This document shows positions 48,864-59,559 of a DNA stretch of 64,000 nt, piece by piece. The first letter of the stretch is position 1; every line of letters begins with the position of its first letter. This DNA comes from Limnoperna fortunei (taxonomy: Eukaryota; Mollusca; Bivalvia; Mytilida; Modiolidae). The notes under the pieces are model-generated. The model was not told the origin of the DNA. It saw only the letters and a list, made by a program, of their open reading frames with translations, and did not search any database. Both the position numbers and the translations under genes were made by a program. The DNA is taken from NCBI GenBank assembly GCA_944474755.1, contig OX104117.1, positions 76,484,926 to 76,548,925 on the forward strand, given 5' to 3'.

Positions 48864-51195
48864 GATTCACGATGGTAAAATTACGCAAATGGGGTTTGGG
48901 TTAATATATGTTTATTATTACACGAATAGATTTTGTCTGTTTTTGATTGGTCTAAAAACAACTTTCGGGTCACGATAAATCGCAACAGTACTAAAATTTC
49001 ATAAAATGTTGGTACTCTGCACGATTCGCTACATAGTAGTCAAGCGGAATCCGATATCGACCTGGTTTTTATGTTTTCCAATCAGAATTGCCTTCTTAAT
49101 AAATTCATTCGTCCAATCAAATCGATTGTATTAATTGTATTGTACACAATTCTTTAACTTTGATGTAAGCAGCTGCTCCAGTAGAAAAGGCATCCTCTGT
49201 TTTTCTGATCAATTGGAGATGGTGGTTTTATACATGTAATAAAACAATTAATGACCTTGATATACTGGCTGATAAATCCTGATAGCGACCTATATTTAAG
49301 TCATTAATTGTATAATAATAATATGAATGTAGGCGCAGCCTAAAATGCGAGCATCGCACATTGTTCATGTCGTTACTTCAGAGCCCCCTAACAGTGCCTC
49401 TACATTCCATTGATGACGTGACGTTACAATGTGTCAAACTGGTGGCGTCACAAAACTCAATTTTAAATACAGCGTTTCAAATTGAAAAAAAATTGTCTGG
49501 CATTTTTGTAGTAATTTCAAAAATAATCACTTTAATTTTATATAGCCGTTTGTAAAAAAAAGCGAAAATACCCAATGCATTCCTAGTACCCCAGGATTTT
49601 TTTTGCAATGATCATATTTTGGGTCTCGTGCAATTTGGCAGACTCTGTACATTAGTGAGCTTCGCTTCGCTCGCATATTATTAATAGAAAAAATATTTTT
49701 TTGTGCGCAATAATAGTTTTAATTTAATTGTGGTCTACTTCGAACTACTATTCAGACAAAATGGAAAAGCTCCTTATAAAAAACTATCCTCAATGCAACG
49801 TTGCATAATGTGATCTTAGCATACGACGCTTCTATGGACAGTTAAGTAGAAATCTTAAACTGTCGAGCCACTTGTTACAAAATTTGGGTTTCTTGCTTGG
49901 ATCAGTAATAAGAAATATACTTGCCAGAACCTAGTTTTATAATGCACCCTTCTGATGATTGCCTGTTTCAAGTTATTATCACGGAAAGACTTGTATGTAA
50001 TTAGCTGTAGTACCGCCAACTAGTGACGATATTCACAAGATGGCGGAACTCCTTTAGTGCATTTTTACAATATACACCCTGCCATTGAAAAATAACATAA
50101 AATATTCAACGGCAATTGTGTTTCTTTTTATTTGAAGAACAACATATATAATTTCATTTTTCAAAGATCCCCATTAAAGTGGGTATTCGGTAATTTTGAT
50201 TTTCGTGTGACATATTTTGAGGGTTCAATTTGCTAAATTTGAGTATTTATAAACTCTACAATAAAAATTGACATTTTAGAAATGTTAAAAAAGAAAAGTA
50301 GAAGATACCAATCTTTTTATATATTTTTTAACGTTTTGATAAGGATGAATCATGCGCTCAAAAGTTATCATTTTGTATTTTATTCTAATTGACGACATAA
50401 ACATTTACTCATATATACATGTAATTTATGTATAAGTGAGCTGAAAAGTAATAATTTTGAAAGGGTTTTTAGAGTACCTACATTTTGGCAAAAATCGTAA
50501 TACATGCATCAAAGGTTTCATCGTATATTTTTCATAAAATATATCTTAACATTTGCCCGAACTACCTTAATCGTTAATATTTTTCAAATTCAAAATTTAT
50601 CCCTAGCTGCAAATTGCACATTTTAAAGACTACAACCAATTAAATGATAATAAACTTTTATACGTATATCTATCTGAAGTAAATTAAAGTCTCATTTTGA
50701 ATGCAAACTAATTTAGCATTATTATTTTCAAGTTAAAATGCCAAAAGTATCTAACTTAGGTCAGCAGTTCAGAAGACTAAAAGAAATTTAATGGAATATA
50801 ACAGTTAATTTTAAAATAAATTATGACTGGTCCAGACTTTACAAATTAAATTTAGTTAAAATAACACATACAGAAGTTACAAATTGAATGGCTTAAAAAT
50901 ATATACATGTTTAAATATTTTTGTGATCATGGCTCGAACAACTTAAAACAATCTAACTATACCGAAAATTCACTAACATAAAACAAAAACTCATCTTAAT
51001 ATATTTCAGAACTAGTAGAAACAACCATAATTTAAACAAATTATAATTAATCCAATATCATAAACGTAATTACAGACACAAGACAAACAATGTAAAGAAA
51101 CAAAAAAGAAACTGAAAATTGAGACGAAAAACAGAAACATAATATCACAACATCACATATATAATACAACAATTAATATATAACTTTTCATTAAG
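48864..51195. other. Intron sequence, mostly featureless
   Basis: AT-rich. The block at about 49310-49690 begins TAATAATATGAATGTAGGCG and ends with TTCGCTTCGCTCGCATATTA, with loosely inverted ends. It may be an old MITE. Nothing coding is supported. Confidence 0.35.
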
Positions 51196-51318
51196 GCCCC
51201 AATGTTACAAGAGTTGGAGAACATTGCTCCTCGGTCCTTGGCTCTAGAGATGGTAATTTGCAATATCAGGACTGTCAAGAACAACTGCCGTTTATATGTG
51301 AAAAATACAACTCATTAC
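51196..51318 (+). CDS. Exon: C-terminal half of CTLD 1
   Basis: Acceptor TTTTCATTAAG. The product reads PNVTRVGEHCSSVLGSRDGN, then LQYQDCQEQLPFICEKYNSL. The HCxxV, QDCxxQLPFICE ending is the canonical second half of a C-type-lectin-like domain. Two donors are possible: TTAC|GTAGGT (end 51318) or GTAG|GTATAT (end 51322). Only the first gives phase 1, which the next exon needs, so I prefer it. The N-terminal half of this CTLD lies upstream of the WSC exons. Confidence 0.78.
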
Positions 51319-51674
51319 GTAGGTATATAATCGAAAAATACCTTAAGTAGAATATTGTCAACAGTATTTAAATCGCAGATGTAAATATCACTGAAGTAAA
51401 ATGTAAAGAAACCGAACTGTCAACAAAAATAACAACCACAGCCACAGTTTCAAAATCATAATTAAAGACAAGTAAAAAGACACACGACATATAGCAGAAA
51501 CCAAAAAAGGTGAACAAAGAAACAACAAACAACCGAAAAATAAATAACCCGAACCCTTAAAACATGGGTGCACTCGGGTGCTCCGGACGAGTAAGCAGTG
51601 TTAGATTCGAATCAGGCATCCATCGATTACTTATAGTCATATCCGTTATGAAGTCTTCTTTGTTTCTGTGTTTA

Positions 51675-51893
51675 AATAAGGCTCAACGCAACTTTCATGT
51701 AATTTTTCAGCTATATTCTGGCATCGAGTTTGATTGTGAGAGAAAGCCGGAGTACCCGATGGAAACACTCTGTAGAAAATCAAGCAACTCTTCTCAGTTA
51801 ACATTTGAGTCAATCACCCTCTTCTCACAGTGAGACTCGAACCCGAAACCTGATCAATGGTAGATGACTAACTACCTTAACCACTCGGAAAAA
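51675..51893 (-). mobile_element. SINE copy 4, degraded
   Basis: CAGCTATATTCTGGCATCGA, GAGAAAGCCGGAGTACCCGA and CTACCTTAACCACTCGG identify it. Two internal deletions relative to copy 2. Confidence 0.75.
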
Positions 51894-53129
51894 ATATAAG
51901 CATTTTGGAAATGGAGTTTTTTTCCAAACAATTCGTAATATGGACCAAAGAACGTCTGATGAGTTGCAATCTATCTATGTGCAAAAATTCCCGGTTTAAG
52001 TAGCTTTTTGACAACAACATGTATGTTGTGAAATGTAAACGTCTTACCCGGGATCTAATGGAATATTGCTATTAATGAAAGGAAAGTTGACAATAAGGAA
52101 GTTGAAGTCATCTCGCTTAAAGTAATGTTTAATCTGTAAATTTTTCCATTATGAGTCTTTTCTGAGAAGAAGGTCCAATTGATTGAATCGATATCGATAG
52201 TGTTTTAAACCTAAGGTTCCTTATATTAGATACAGTGCAAGTATTAACCAAACTTGCGAGTTATTTAGTAACAAGACATCACCTTTACATGTTGTAAATG
52301 CCGAAATATGAAAAATAAGGCCAGTAAAACTTCTTTTTTATTATACCGTAGAAAAATACTTCCTCCAAACATGACATATATGTGATCTGTTAACAAATCT
52401 AACATTATACATGTGTCTTTTCAGTGCATTTATTCTTGGATGTTGTATCACTAATAAATATGTTCACTATGTTGCAATTGGTAGGCTAGCATATCAACCC
52501 TAGGGATAAATAAACTAAACAACCTTGAAACAAGGTTAAAGTGTTAGGTGCAAACGACATTTAAAAACATTAGAAATCTTTCTGATCAAAAGCAATTTAT
52601 ATAAAGAAAACGTTATCAAAGATTAAAGGTTACAAAAGTAAAGTTCCTATCGTAGCTCGTAGGTCTTATCCGGGTATTCCGGTTTCCTCCCCAATAAAAA
52701 CTAGACGCCATGATATAGTTGAAAAATTGCTGAGAGTGGCGTTATACACCATTCAAACAAATAAACAGTATAAAGATTAACACACCAGACGCACGTTTCG
52801 TCTTATCAAGACTCATCAGTTGCGGGCGCTCAAATCCCTAAAAATATTTAAAATCCAAATAATTAAGATGTAGAGCTCTTTTATAATCAAAATTCAAAAA
52901 CTGTATAGCCAAATCCGGCGGAGGCCATCTGGGTCTTGCACATAGAAAAACCTTTTGAAATTGCAAGGCAGTAAAGTTCAGGTCTAAAAGCTCTCTGGCA
53001 GATATGTGGGTCTCGGATTGTTAATGGATGTGATTCGAAAATCTACATATAATTACATCTTGCATAGAAGAATATCTTACTAATTTAGACCGACGGAAGT
53101 GTATGTATACGTAGTTTATACAACATTAG
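51894..53129. other. Intron sequence with repeat fragments
   Basis: Contains SINE copy 5 and, at about 52780-52830, the reverse complement of the dispersed-repeat core (ACGTTTCGTCTTATCAAGAC then TCATCAGTT). No exon is seen. Confidence 0.45.
52655..52763 (+). mobile_element. SINE copy 5, 3' fragment
   Basis: Opposite orientation to the other copies: GGTATTCCGGTTTCCTCCCC, AACTAGACGCCATGATATAG, then TTCAAACAAATAAACA. Only the body and tail remain. Confidence 0.8.
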
Positions 53130-53370
53130 TTAAACGCCACTGATGAGTCTTAAGTATACGAAACGCTCGTTTGGCGTAATGAATTTGTCACCTTGGTAAT
53201 TTTGATTACATCTTGGTGGAATGTTTGAGCAAAGCCAAGTAACAGTGCGTCCGTTATTTATTTATATTTACACTCAATGACTAAGGCCATTCGTTGGTCA
53301 GTCTGTGTCTATAGTTTTGACAAGAAACAACGTCATTTGTATCGTTGCATATTCTTCTAGACTTGTAAAT
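53130..53370. repeat. Single copy of the 510-bp-type dispersed repeat
   Basis: TAAACGCCACTGATGAGTCT then TAAGTATACGAAACGCTCGT, and GCCATTCGTTGGTCAGTCTG, match the tandem repeat at 28616-29788. Confidence 0.85.
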
Positions 53371-53563
53371 ATATATAATAACAGCTTTTTAAACTAAACG
53401 CGCTTTTAGTAACTCTTATATTCAAAATAGACATTTTTAAGGGAAATCAGAAGATACAGAAGGTATTAACATTGTGACAACTTTGGTAATGATTTTTTGT
53501 TATCGAAAATCTCTTTTAATACTTTTAAGTTGAAGGTGCCAATAATACAAAGATTCGTTACAG

Positions 53564-53749
53564 GTGGTGGCTTTTTTAGTTATAATTGTAGTTCACATGC
53601 GAGTTCGTGGTACACCGCTAATAGAGAGTGCCAAGAGAACAACGAACAATTATACTCTGATTTCAAGATAGAACAGATCCAATGCGTGAATGCAACGAGA
53701 AGGTACTGGATTGGAAGTCATATTGAACAAAAAATCGTATGGAGCAATG
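53564..53749 (+). CDS. Exon: N-terminal half of CTLD 2
   Basis: Acceptor TTCGTTACAG, donor AATG|GTAGGT, 186 bp, phase 1 in and out. The product reads GGFFSYNCSSHASSWYTANR, then ECQENNEQLYSDFKIEQIQ, ending RRYWIGSHIEQKIVWSNG. The YxCSSxxxSWxxAxxxCxxxNxxL opening and YWIG are typical CTLD features. Its splice position (after the WSNG strand) is the same as that of CTLD 1, but here no WSC exons lie between the halves. Confidence 0.82.
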
Positions 53750-55060
53750 GTAGGTAAAACAACTGTTTGATCGTTTTTATAATATTAGTGACAATTACTA
53801 TTGAAATACCCCTAGTTAGCCCCGGGGATTAGGTACTGGTCACTGGTGTGTTGATTATGAAGTTGTTATTTACAACCTTTTTGCTGGAAATATATGCTTA
53901 AACTTTGCCTTAGTGACGAACAATTTTAGTATTACTGCTGAGGGTCGTGTTCTTCTCTAGTACTCCGGATACCCCCTTCAATAAAAACTCAATAATAATA
54001 TAATAAACAACCAAGATAACAATTCACACTTTTTAAAAGTTCCTTATAAAAATAGTGGATTTGTTAATGCATCTTTGCGTTTTTTTGTCAGGTGTTTTGT
54101 CAGAATCTATAGATATAAAGCCAGCTAGTAGATTATGACATCGGCTTTTATTGGTTATACTTATTGTTTTGTTAATTCTAGTGATATGTTGTCTTGTTAT
54201 TTATATTGTTAAGTCTATCTTTGTTTTAGATTTATTTAAATCATAAACCACTCTTTGACACATTCCCTGATATAGCATCGACCACACATAACACCGTACC
54301 TCGTTTACTGTGCGACAACGTTGGTCGTCTGCTCGTTGTGTTTGTAAACAAAGACCGATGTTTGTAAAAATATTACACGATATATTATTTATTTTTATAT
54401 AGCCAACTTATACACTTTTACATAAAAGTCTGCGTTTGTACGCGAGTGTTATCCGTCCATTGTTAACCAATGTTGTGTCAGAGGTGATTGTGGTAAACGG
54501 CAGGATACCAAAGAATCTTTTACGTGGATATTATACCAAAAGTCACCGCTTTTTTTCCCAACAAATGAAAACAGCTTACCGCATTTGGTCGAGCTCATAA
54601 TCCTTTTGTAGATCCAAAATCTTGCAAATTGAAATAAACAGTTATTTTCCACATATAATCAGCGCTTTTTAATGCGGTGTTTTTTTACTTAGATTGGGCG
54701 ATTTTCGATAGTAAATGTTGACCTAAATTTGAACGGAAGTTAAACAAAGTTAAGAACAGTTGCTTGTTGTCTAATCGATATCCTTCAGGTAATGTCGTCT
54801 GCAGCTGAGACGGAAAAAGTCATGGTTTATCCTAATATCATTGAACGTCAAGAAAGCAGACGAACATTGAAGTTCCCTTCAAAAACAAAACTTACTCACT
54901 TACTATGTAAAATTCCAGTCGCAAGAACGATGTGTGAGATGTAAACATGGACAGGATATTGTGGAATTTTCGAATTACACAATATATAATAATAAAAAAA
55001 GCAAGTAAAAAAATGAGAGCTTTAAGAATAGTTATAACCAACATATACATTATATTGCAG
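53750..55060. other. Intron within CTLD 2
   Basis: No WSC-like exon is found here, in contrast to CTLD 1. No mobile element is recognised. Confidence 0.5.
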
Positions 55061-55174
55061 ATAATTTACCAAGTATGGGAAGATTTGGATGTTTATCTTT
55101 ATATGTTTATAAACCAAAGTTAAAATACCAGTTACATGTTCAAAAATGCAATGATAAATTATCATCATTATGTT
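55061..55174 (+). CDS. Exon: C-terminal half of CTLD 2
   Basis: Acceptor TTATATTGCAG, donor TGTT|GTAAGT, 114 bp, phase 1 in and out. Reads NLPSMGRFGCLSLYVYKPKL, then KYQLHVQKCNDKLSSLC. The FGCLSL, QKCNDKLSSLC pattern is the second half of a CTLD, with degenerate WND and FICE positions. Sugar-type calcium binding is unlikely from the residues seen. Confidence 0.8.
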
Positions 55175-55545
55175 GTAAGTAACTAAATTTACACAAACTA
55201 TGTAATCGTGTGAGATTTTTTAGCTTCTTCTTATTTCTAAATATATTATAAAACTTATTCTAGTAAGAAACGTCCTTTACGGTTATGAAGAAAATGTAAT
55301 TTATAACGGATTAAACATCATTGTTATTTGGAAGTACTTAAATAGATGGAATAGATTATTTATTTGATTACTTTTAATATTTTGTAATTATAGATTACAT
55401 GTCAGTTTCCATATCGGCCCTGATATCAGCCCGAGACTCCCATATCAAGCCCGAGAGCTTGCTCGAGGGCTGATATCAGGGCCGATATGGAAAATGACAT
55501 GTCATAATCTATTTATCACATATTTGATAACACCTAGTCACCCTT

Positions 55546-57646
55546 TTATCTATAAATAAAGCAGTTGAAAACAGTTATATATTTTAAAAAAGAACAAAAC
55601 AATCGAACACAAAAACTTAAACAAAACTCTGAACAGTTCAATATCATAGGTTTTAGTAAATTATCACAGATGTGTCCCTCCTTAAAAACTTGTGAAAAAG
55701 ATGTTCTTTTATTGTAGATGTTAATTGTTACATTTCCAATGGAAGCATTTGGCATTATGGCCAATTGTCTACCAAAATAACCTGCAGCATTAATATTGAA
55801 ATCATTTCTTGTGTTCTTGTCATTTTCAAAATCCTGAATAGACTGGATGACATCCTCCAATTCGATATTCGATAACGCGTGATCCCCAGTCGAATCAGTT
55901 TCAAATTCCTTCAATATTGCACTATCATTACATGGTGCAATAGAAATTGTTTCTGTTTTCGGTACATTTTCATTTGCTTGACCACCAGCAGCGACATCAC
56001 TCAAAATACTGCTCATATGTTGCTGTTGTGCTAAAGATGCCGAGTTATAATCGTTTATGGAAGCAACATTTCTATGACCGGTGAGTTGCATTACAGTAGT
56101 TGCCTCAACTTTGGAATGAAGTAGTGAAGTAACGGTAGTTTTCCTAACGCTGTGGTTCACCTTTCTCCCACTCAGACCAGCTTTTGTAGACATGATTTTT
56201 GCTAGATTTCCTAGTGTATTTTTTCCTAGTGACTGTTTTGAGAACCAGCAATGTTTCACACCTTCCATATCCGGTTTTATTTTGCGCAGAATACTTAAAT
56301 AAAATCTACTTTCTGGAGTCAGACAGTCAGTTGGGCGTCTTCGTATAAACTCTTTGAATATTTCAACAGGACAGTTTGGTTTCCCTGCAATTTAAGAGAT
56401 TAATACTTTTATTTTAGGAGTGTTTTATTGTCATATTCCCGTAATTTAGAATTCATATGTTCTTTTCTTAATTTTTTTTTTATATTTCACAAAATTTCGC
56501 TACATGTAATTCATATGTGGTCCTCTCCATACACAATTACTGAATAACGTGGAACAGACAAACATAGAATTTTCATTCTTTTAATTAATTATTTCTTTAA
56601 AACTCATAGCTAGTAATTTACTTTAGTACTTTAATTACCTGGTGTGGCAAACATTTTTGGTGAAAAATGTCTTGGATTCCCATCACCTTTTCTAGTCTTT
56701 CAGTTGTTAGGCGTTCATTATATTCCACATACTGCAGACCATCTGATGTACATTTTAACGTGACATCTCCGAAAAGCATATCAACATGCTCTAGGCGTCC
56801 CCTCATTCCGAAATGAAGGGTGTTGTTCATCCATATTGTGTCTAAAAGGGCCTCGGGATCACCTGCAGAACAGATATTGATGTAAAATAATATACCACAC
56901 AATACTAAAATCACAATTTCAATTCAAATTTACTACTCAGATAAAAATGTTCTTTTTTTAAATTTTATTTTTTGTAATAATTTGGCAATGTATTATTGTA
57001 TGTTATTTGGTGTAGTCTTATTGCCGTCTACTCCACGCCTGTACTTCAGTTCACATGCATCGTTTTCCCTTCCAAAAGGCAGTTATTTCCTATTGGAAAT
57101 AAAAAAATACGAACATTTTAACAGATTCAGAAAGAATGATACTATCGTCTTGCTCATTTTATGTTAGCAAAAAGGAAGAGCTTACTTACTTGCGCCTAAA
57201 AGATTTTTCTCGTACAGACTTTTGATTTCCTCAGAAGAAAATGGGTCAGCTTTCAGTCTCTTGTTTCCAAGGCCGTATGATTTCAGCTGTTTTCTTTTCG
57301 AAGCAACAACATCACGGGAATGTTGAAATTCCTTGTCCTTCAGAATATTAACACCCTTCTTCTCAAGTAAATATCGAGATATTGAAGTTTGTATAGACTT
57401 AATAGTGTCCGGTTCATACTCTTCATTCTTTTGGGAACGCACGGATAGGAAGAATCTGGCTAAAATCTGGTCAACCTCAGTAACCGGAATGTCCTCAATT
57501 TTCCTCAGTTCATTTTGTTTTGCCAGCCATTCATTGAGAATTTTCACATCACTGGTTGTTTTTCGTTTGGTATTTACATTTTTCATGCTTTCTACAAATT
57601 TGGACGTTTCTGCTGCGTCGACAGCAGCAAACCTGTCATCTGTCAT
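55546..57646 (-). pseudogene. Crypton tyrosine recombinase, copy A (KIAA1958/DUF3504-like)
   Basis: Exon 1 57646-57190 (N-terminal core-binding domain, from MTDDRFAAVDAAETSKFVES), exon 2 56862-56639 and exon 3 56384-55546. All GT-AG boundaries fit in phase. Catalytic residues are visible: Arg I in NNTLHFGMRGRLEH, the HxxR box in VNHSVRKTTV, the second His in LTGHRNV, and the nucleophile Tyr in SINDYNSAS. A C-terminal tail of about 130 residues follows. Compared with copy B, exon 2 has a 5-bp insertion after ERLT near 56698. It shifts the frame, so NPRHFSPKMFATPG is lost. The gene is therefore dead, although exons 1 and 3 are intact. The enzyme type (DNA strand exchange via a 3'-phosphotyrosine) is family knowledge. 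Confidence 0.8.
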
Positions 57647-57655
57647 TTTGTTGAG

Positions 57656-58076
57656 TAGTCTCGATCATCCAGACGCTTAATTACATTTGTGCGTCTGGAT
57701 TCAGCTCTATATTAAACTCGTTATCATTACGCCCAAAACTGGGCGTAATTTTTGATTGGATGATATTTTTATTGTCTAAAAAATTACTTCCGTTCATATC
57801 AAGAAGTGTACAACAAATTGTACCAAAGTTTACATTTGAATATTTTTATAAAATATTACTTTATCAATTAATTAAACAAATATTATTGTTATGCATAATC
57901 AAGAGTGAATCTTACTGTGACGTCATATTATAAGTATAGATATGTTTGCATGGTTTTCCTGGTTTAAAAATAGGGCGCTAAAAATAGAATCATTGTTTGT
58001 CTCCACCTATTGGTAGCGAAATTAAAATAAGGTGATCCCAGACGCTATTATATATGCGTCTGGGTGATCGAGACTA
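57656..58076. mobile_element. 421-bp MITE inserted in Crypton copy A
   Basis: Terminal inverted repeats TAGTCTCGATCATCCAGACG and GCGTCTGGGTGATCGAGACTA (one mismatch), flanked by the 9-bp duplication TTTGTTGAG (57647-57655 and 58077-58085). Copy B lacks the insertion and shows the empty site at 61471. 9-bp TSDs point to a Mutator-like origin. It sits just upstream of the recombinase ATG. Confidence 0.92.
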
Positions 58077-58606
58077 TTTGTTGAGTGTTGACATTTGAGC
58101 GGAAGTGCAAAATTAAAGCGGAAGCTAAAAACCGGTATCAGCCTCCGGGGCTAATATCGATATTAGACCCGAGGGCTGATATCGGTCCATCACTTCCGGC
58201 CATTATCAAATATGCAAAAATGTCCATATTACTACCAAATATGTGATAATTATAGATTATTACATGTCAGTTTCCATATCGGCCCTGCTATCAGCCCGAG
58301 ACTCCCATATCAAGCCCGAGAGCTTGCTCGAGGGCTGATATCATGGCCGATATGGAAAATGACATGTCATAATCTATTTATCACATATTTGATAACACCT
58401 AGTCACCCTTTTATCTATAAATAAAGCAGTTGAAAACAGTTATATATTTTAAAAAAGAACAAAACAATCGAACACAAAAACTTAAACAAAACTCTGAACA
58501 GTTCAATATCATAGGTTTTAGTAAATTATCACAGATGTGTCCCTCCTTAAAAACTTGTGAAAAAGATGTTCATTTATTGTAGATGTTAATTGTTACATTT
58601 CCAATA

Positions 58607-59559
58607 CAGTAAAACCTGTATAAACCGGCTACCTATGGGGCCGAACAATATGGCCGGTTTGGACAGTGGACCGGTTTGTTCGGATTTGGAAAATCACCGG
58701 AAGTAAAGATAAAAGGGGGGGGGGTTAAAAGACTACGGACACCTTTGATGCACACTCGTTTTATATGCAACGGAATACACGAAAGAAATGTAATAAAATG
58801 TATTATATGAAATAAAACTTATAATACACACAGATATTTTATTGATATATACGAGAATAATAATTATTCAATAGTTTACCGCAAAATACATGTCAGGGTT
58901 TCCTTGTCTTTTCTCCGTTTTTCTTCGCACGATAGTGTCCTCTGTTAGTGATTGCATAAGCAAATGAAACTACAGGTAACGATAATCTTTACTGTTTGCA
59001 AAGTTTATCATGTATGCTATGTGTCGTAGCATATCCTCAGAATTAAATCTTTACGAGATCGCTTGGCGAATGAGTGTTACTTCATCGTCAAATTTCCGCT
59101 CTCCATTTTTACTTTTGAAATTATTGGTTTTGAAAACGAATCACATCTATCTAAAACATCGGTTCATTAATAGGATTCACTTGTGAAAATAATGCAAATT
59201 ATGAAAATTAAATTAATGGTTTTGAAAACAATTCACCTTTGTTGCACGCTTTGGTTCATTAATTAAATACGCCCTCAAGGAGACCTCACAAGTCATGTAA
59301 ATTACCTTGTTTTGATAGCTATCAATTGATTAAATAAATACATCTGGTCATGTACATTATTCGGTTTAAACAGGTAAATTTTAATTGGGAAATGTGTATT
59401 GGGACTGGACATAATGGGCGTAATTCGGAATACACGATGTCCGGTTTATACAGGTTAAATTAACGAAGGACTTTAAGGGGAAAAAATGGGACCTAAATTT
59501 TCGACCGGAATCGACAGGGAACCGGTTTATTCAGGGGCCGGTTTTAAAAGGTTTTACTG
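58607..59559. mobile_element. 953-bp pogo/Tigger-type DNA transposon relic in Crypton copy B
   Basis: TIRs CAGTAAAACCTGTATAAACC and GGTTTTAAAAGGTTTTACTG with TA on both sides (58605-58606 and 59560-59561). Copy A reads straight through at the equivalent site (CCAATGGAAGC). CAGTAAAACC-type ends with a TA duplication are typical of pogo/Tigger elements. The ends are further structured by recurrent CCGGTTT/AAACCGG blocks. No transposase ORF is visible. Contains a poly-G run at about 58716. Confidence 0.9.

Larger units (their letters stand above)
55386..58249 (-). mobile_element. Crypton-type tyrosine-recombinase element, copy A
   Basis: About 2.43 kb of core element plus an inserted MITE. Its left edge is AATTATAGATTACATGTC and its right edge CCAAATATGTGATAA. 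Strong palindromes sit inside both ends. On the left, 24-bp perfect arms (55409-55432 and 55467-55490, CCATATCGGCCCTGATATC). On the right, near 58130-58185, arms are built on GGCTAATATCGATATTAGAC flanked by GGGCTGATATC. It carries a three-exon recombinase gene on the minus strand. It abuts copy B directly. There is no terminal inverted repeat or TSD, as expected for Cryptons, which integrate by recombination. Confidence 0.8.

Noticed and set aside
53750..55060. A second nested WSC domain in CTLD 2
   Set aside because: I looked for GCF/GCY-type starts and CPGN...CGG motifs in this intron and found none.
57182..57680. Plus-strand ORF opposite Crypton exon 1 (57333-57680) and its copy at 61148-61495
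   Set aside because: Antisense shadow of the recombinase exon; no independent support.
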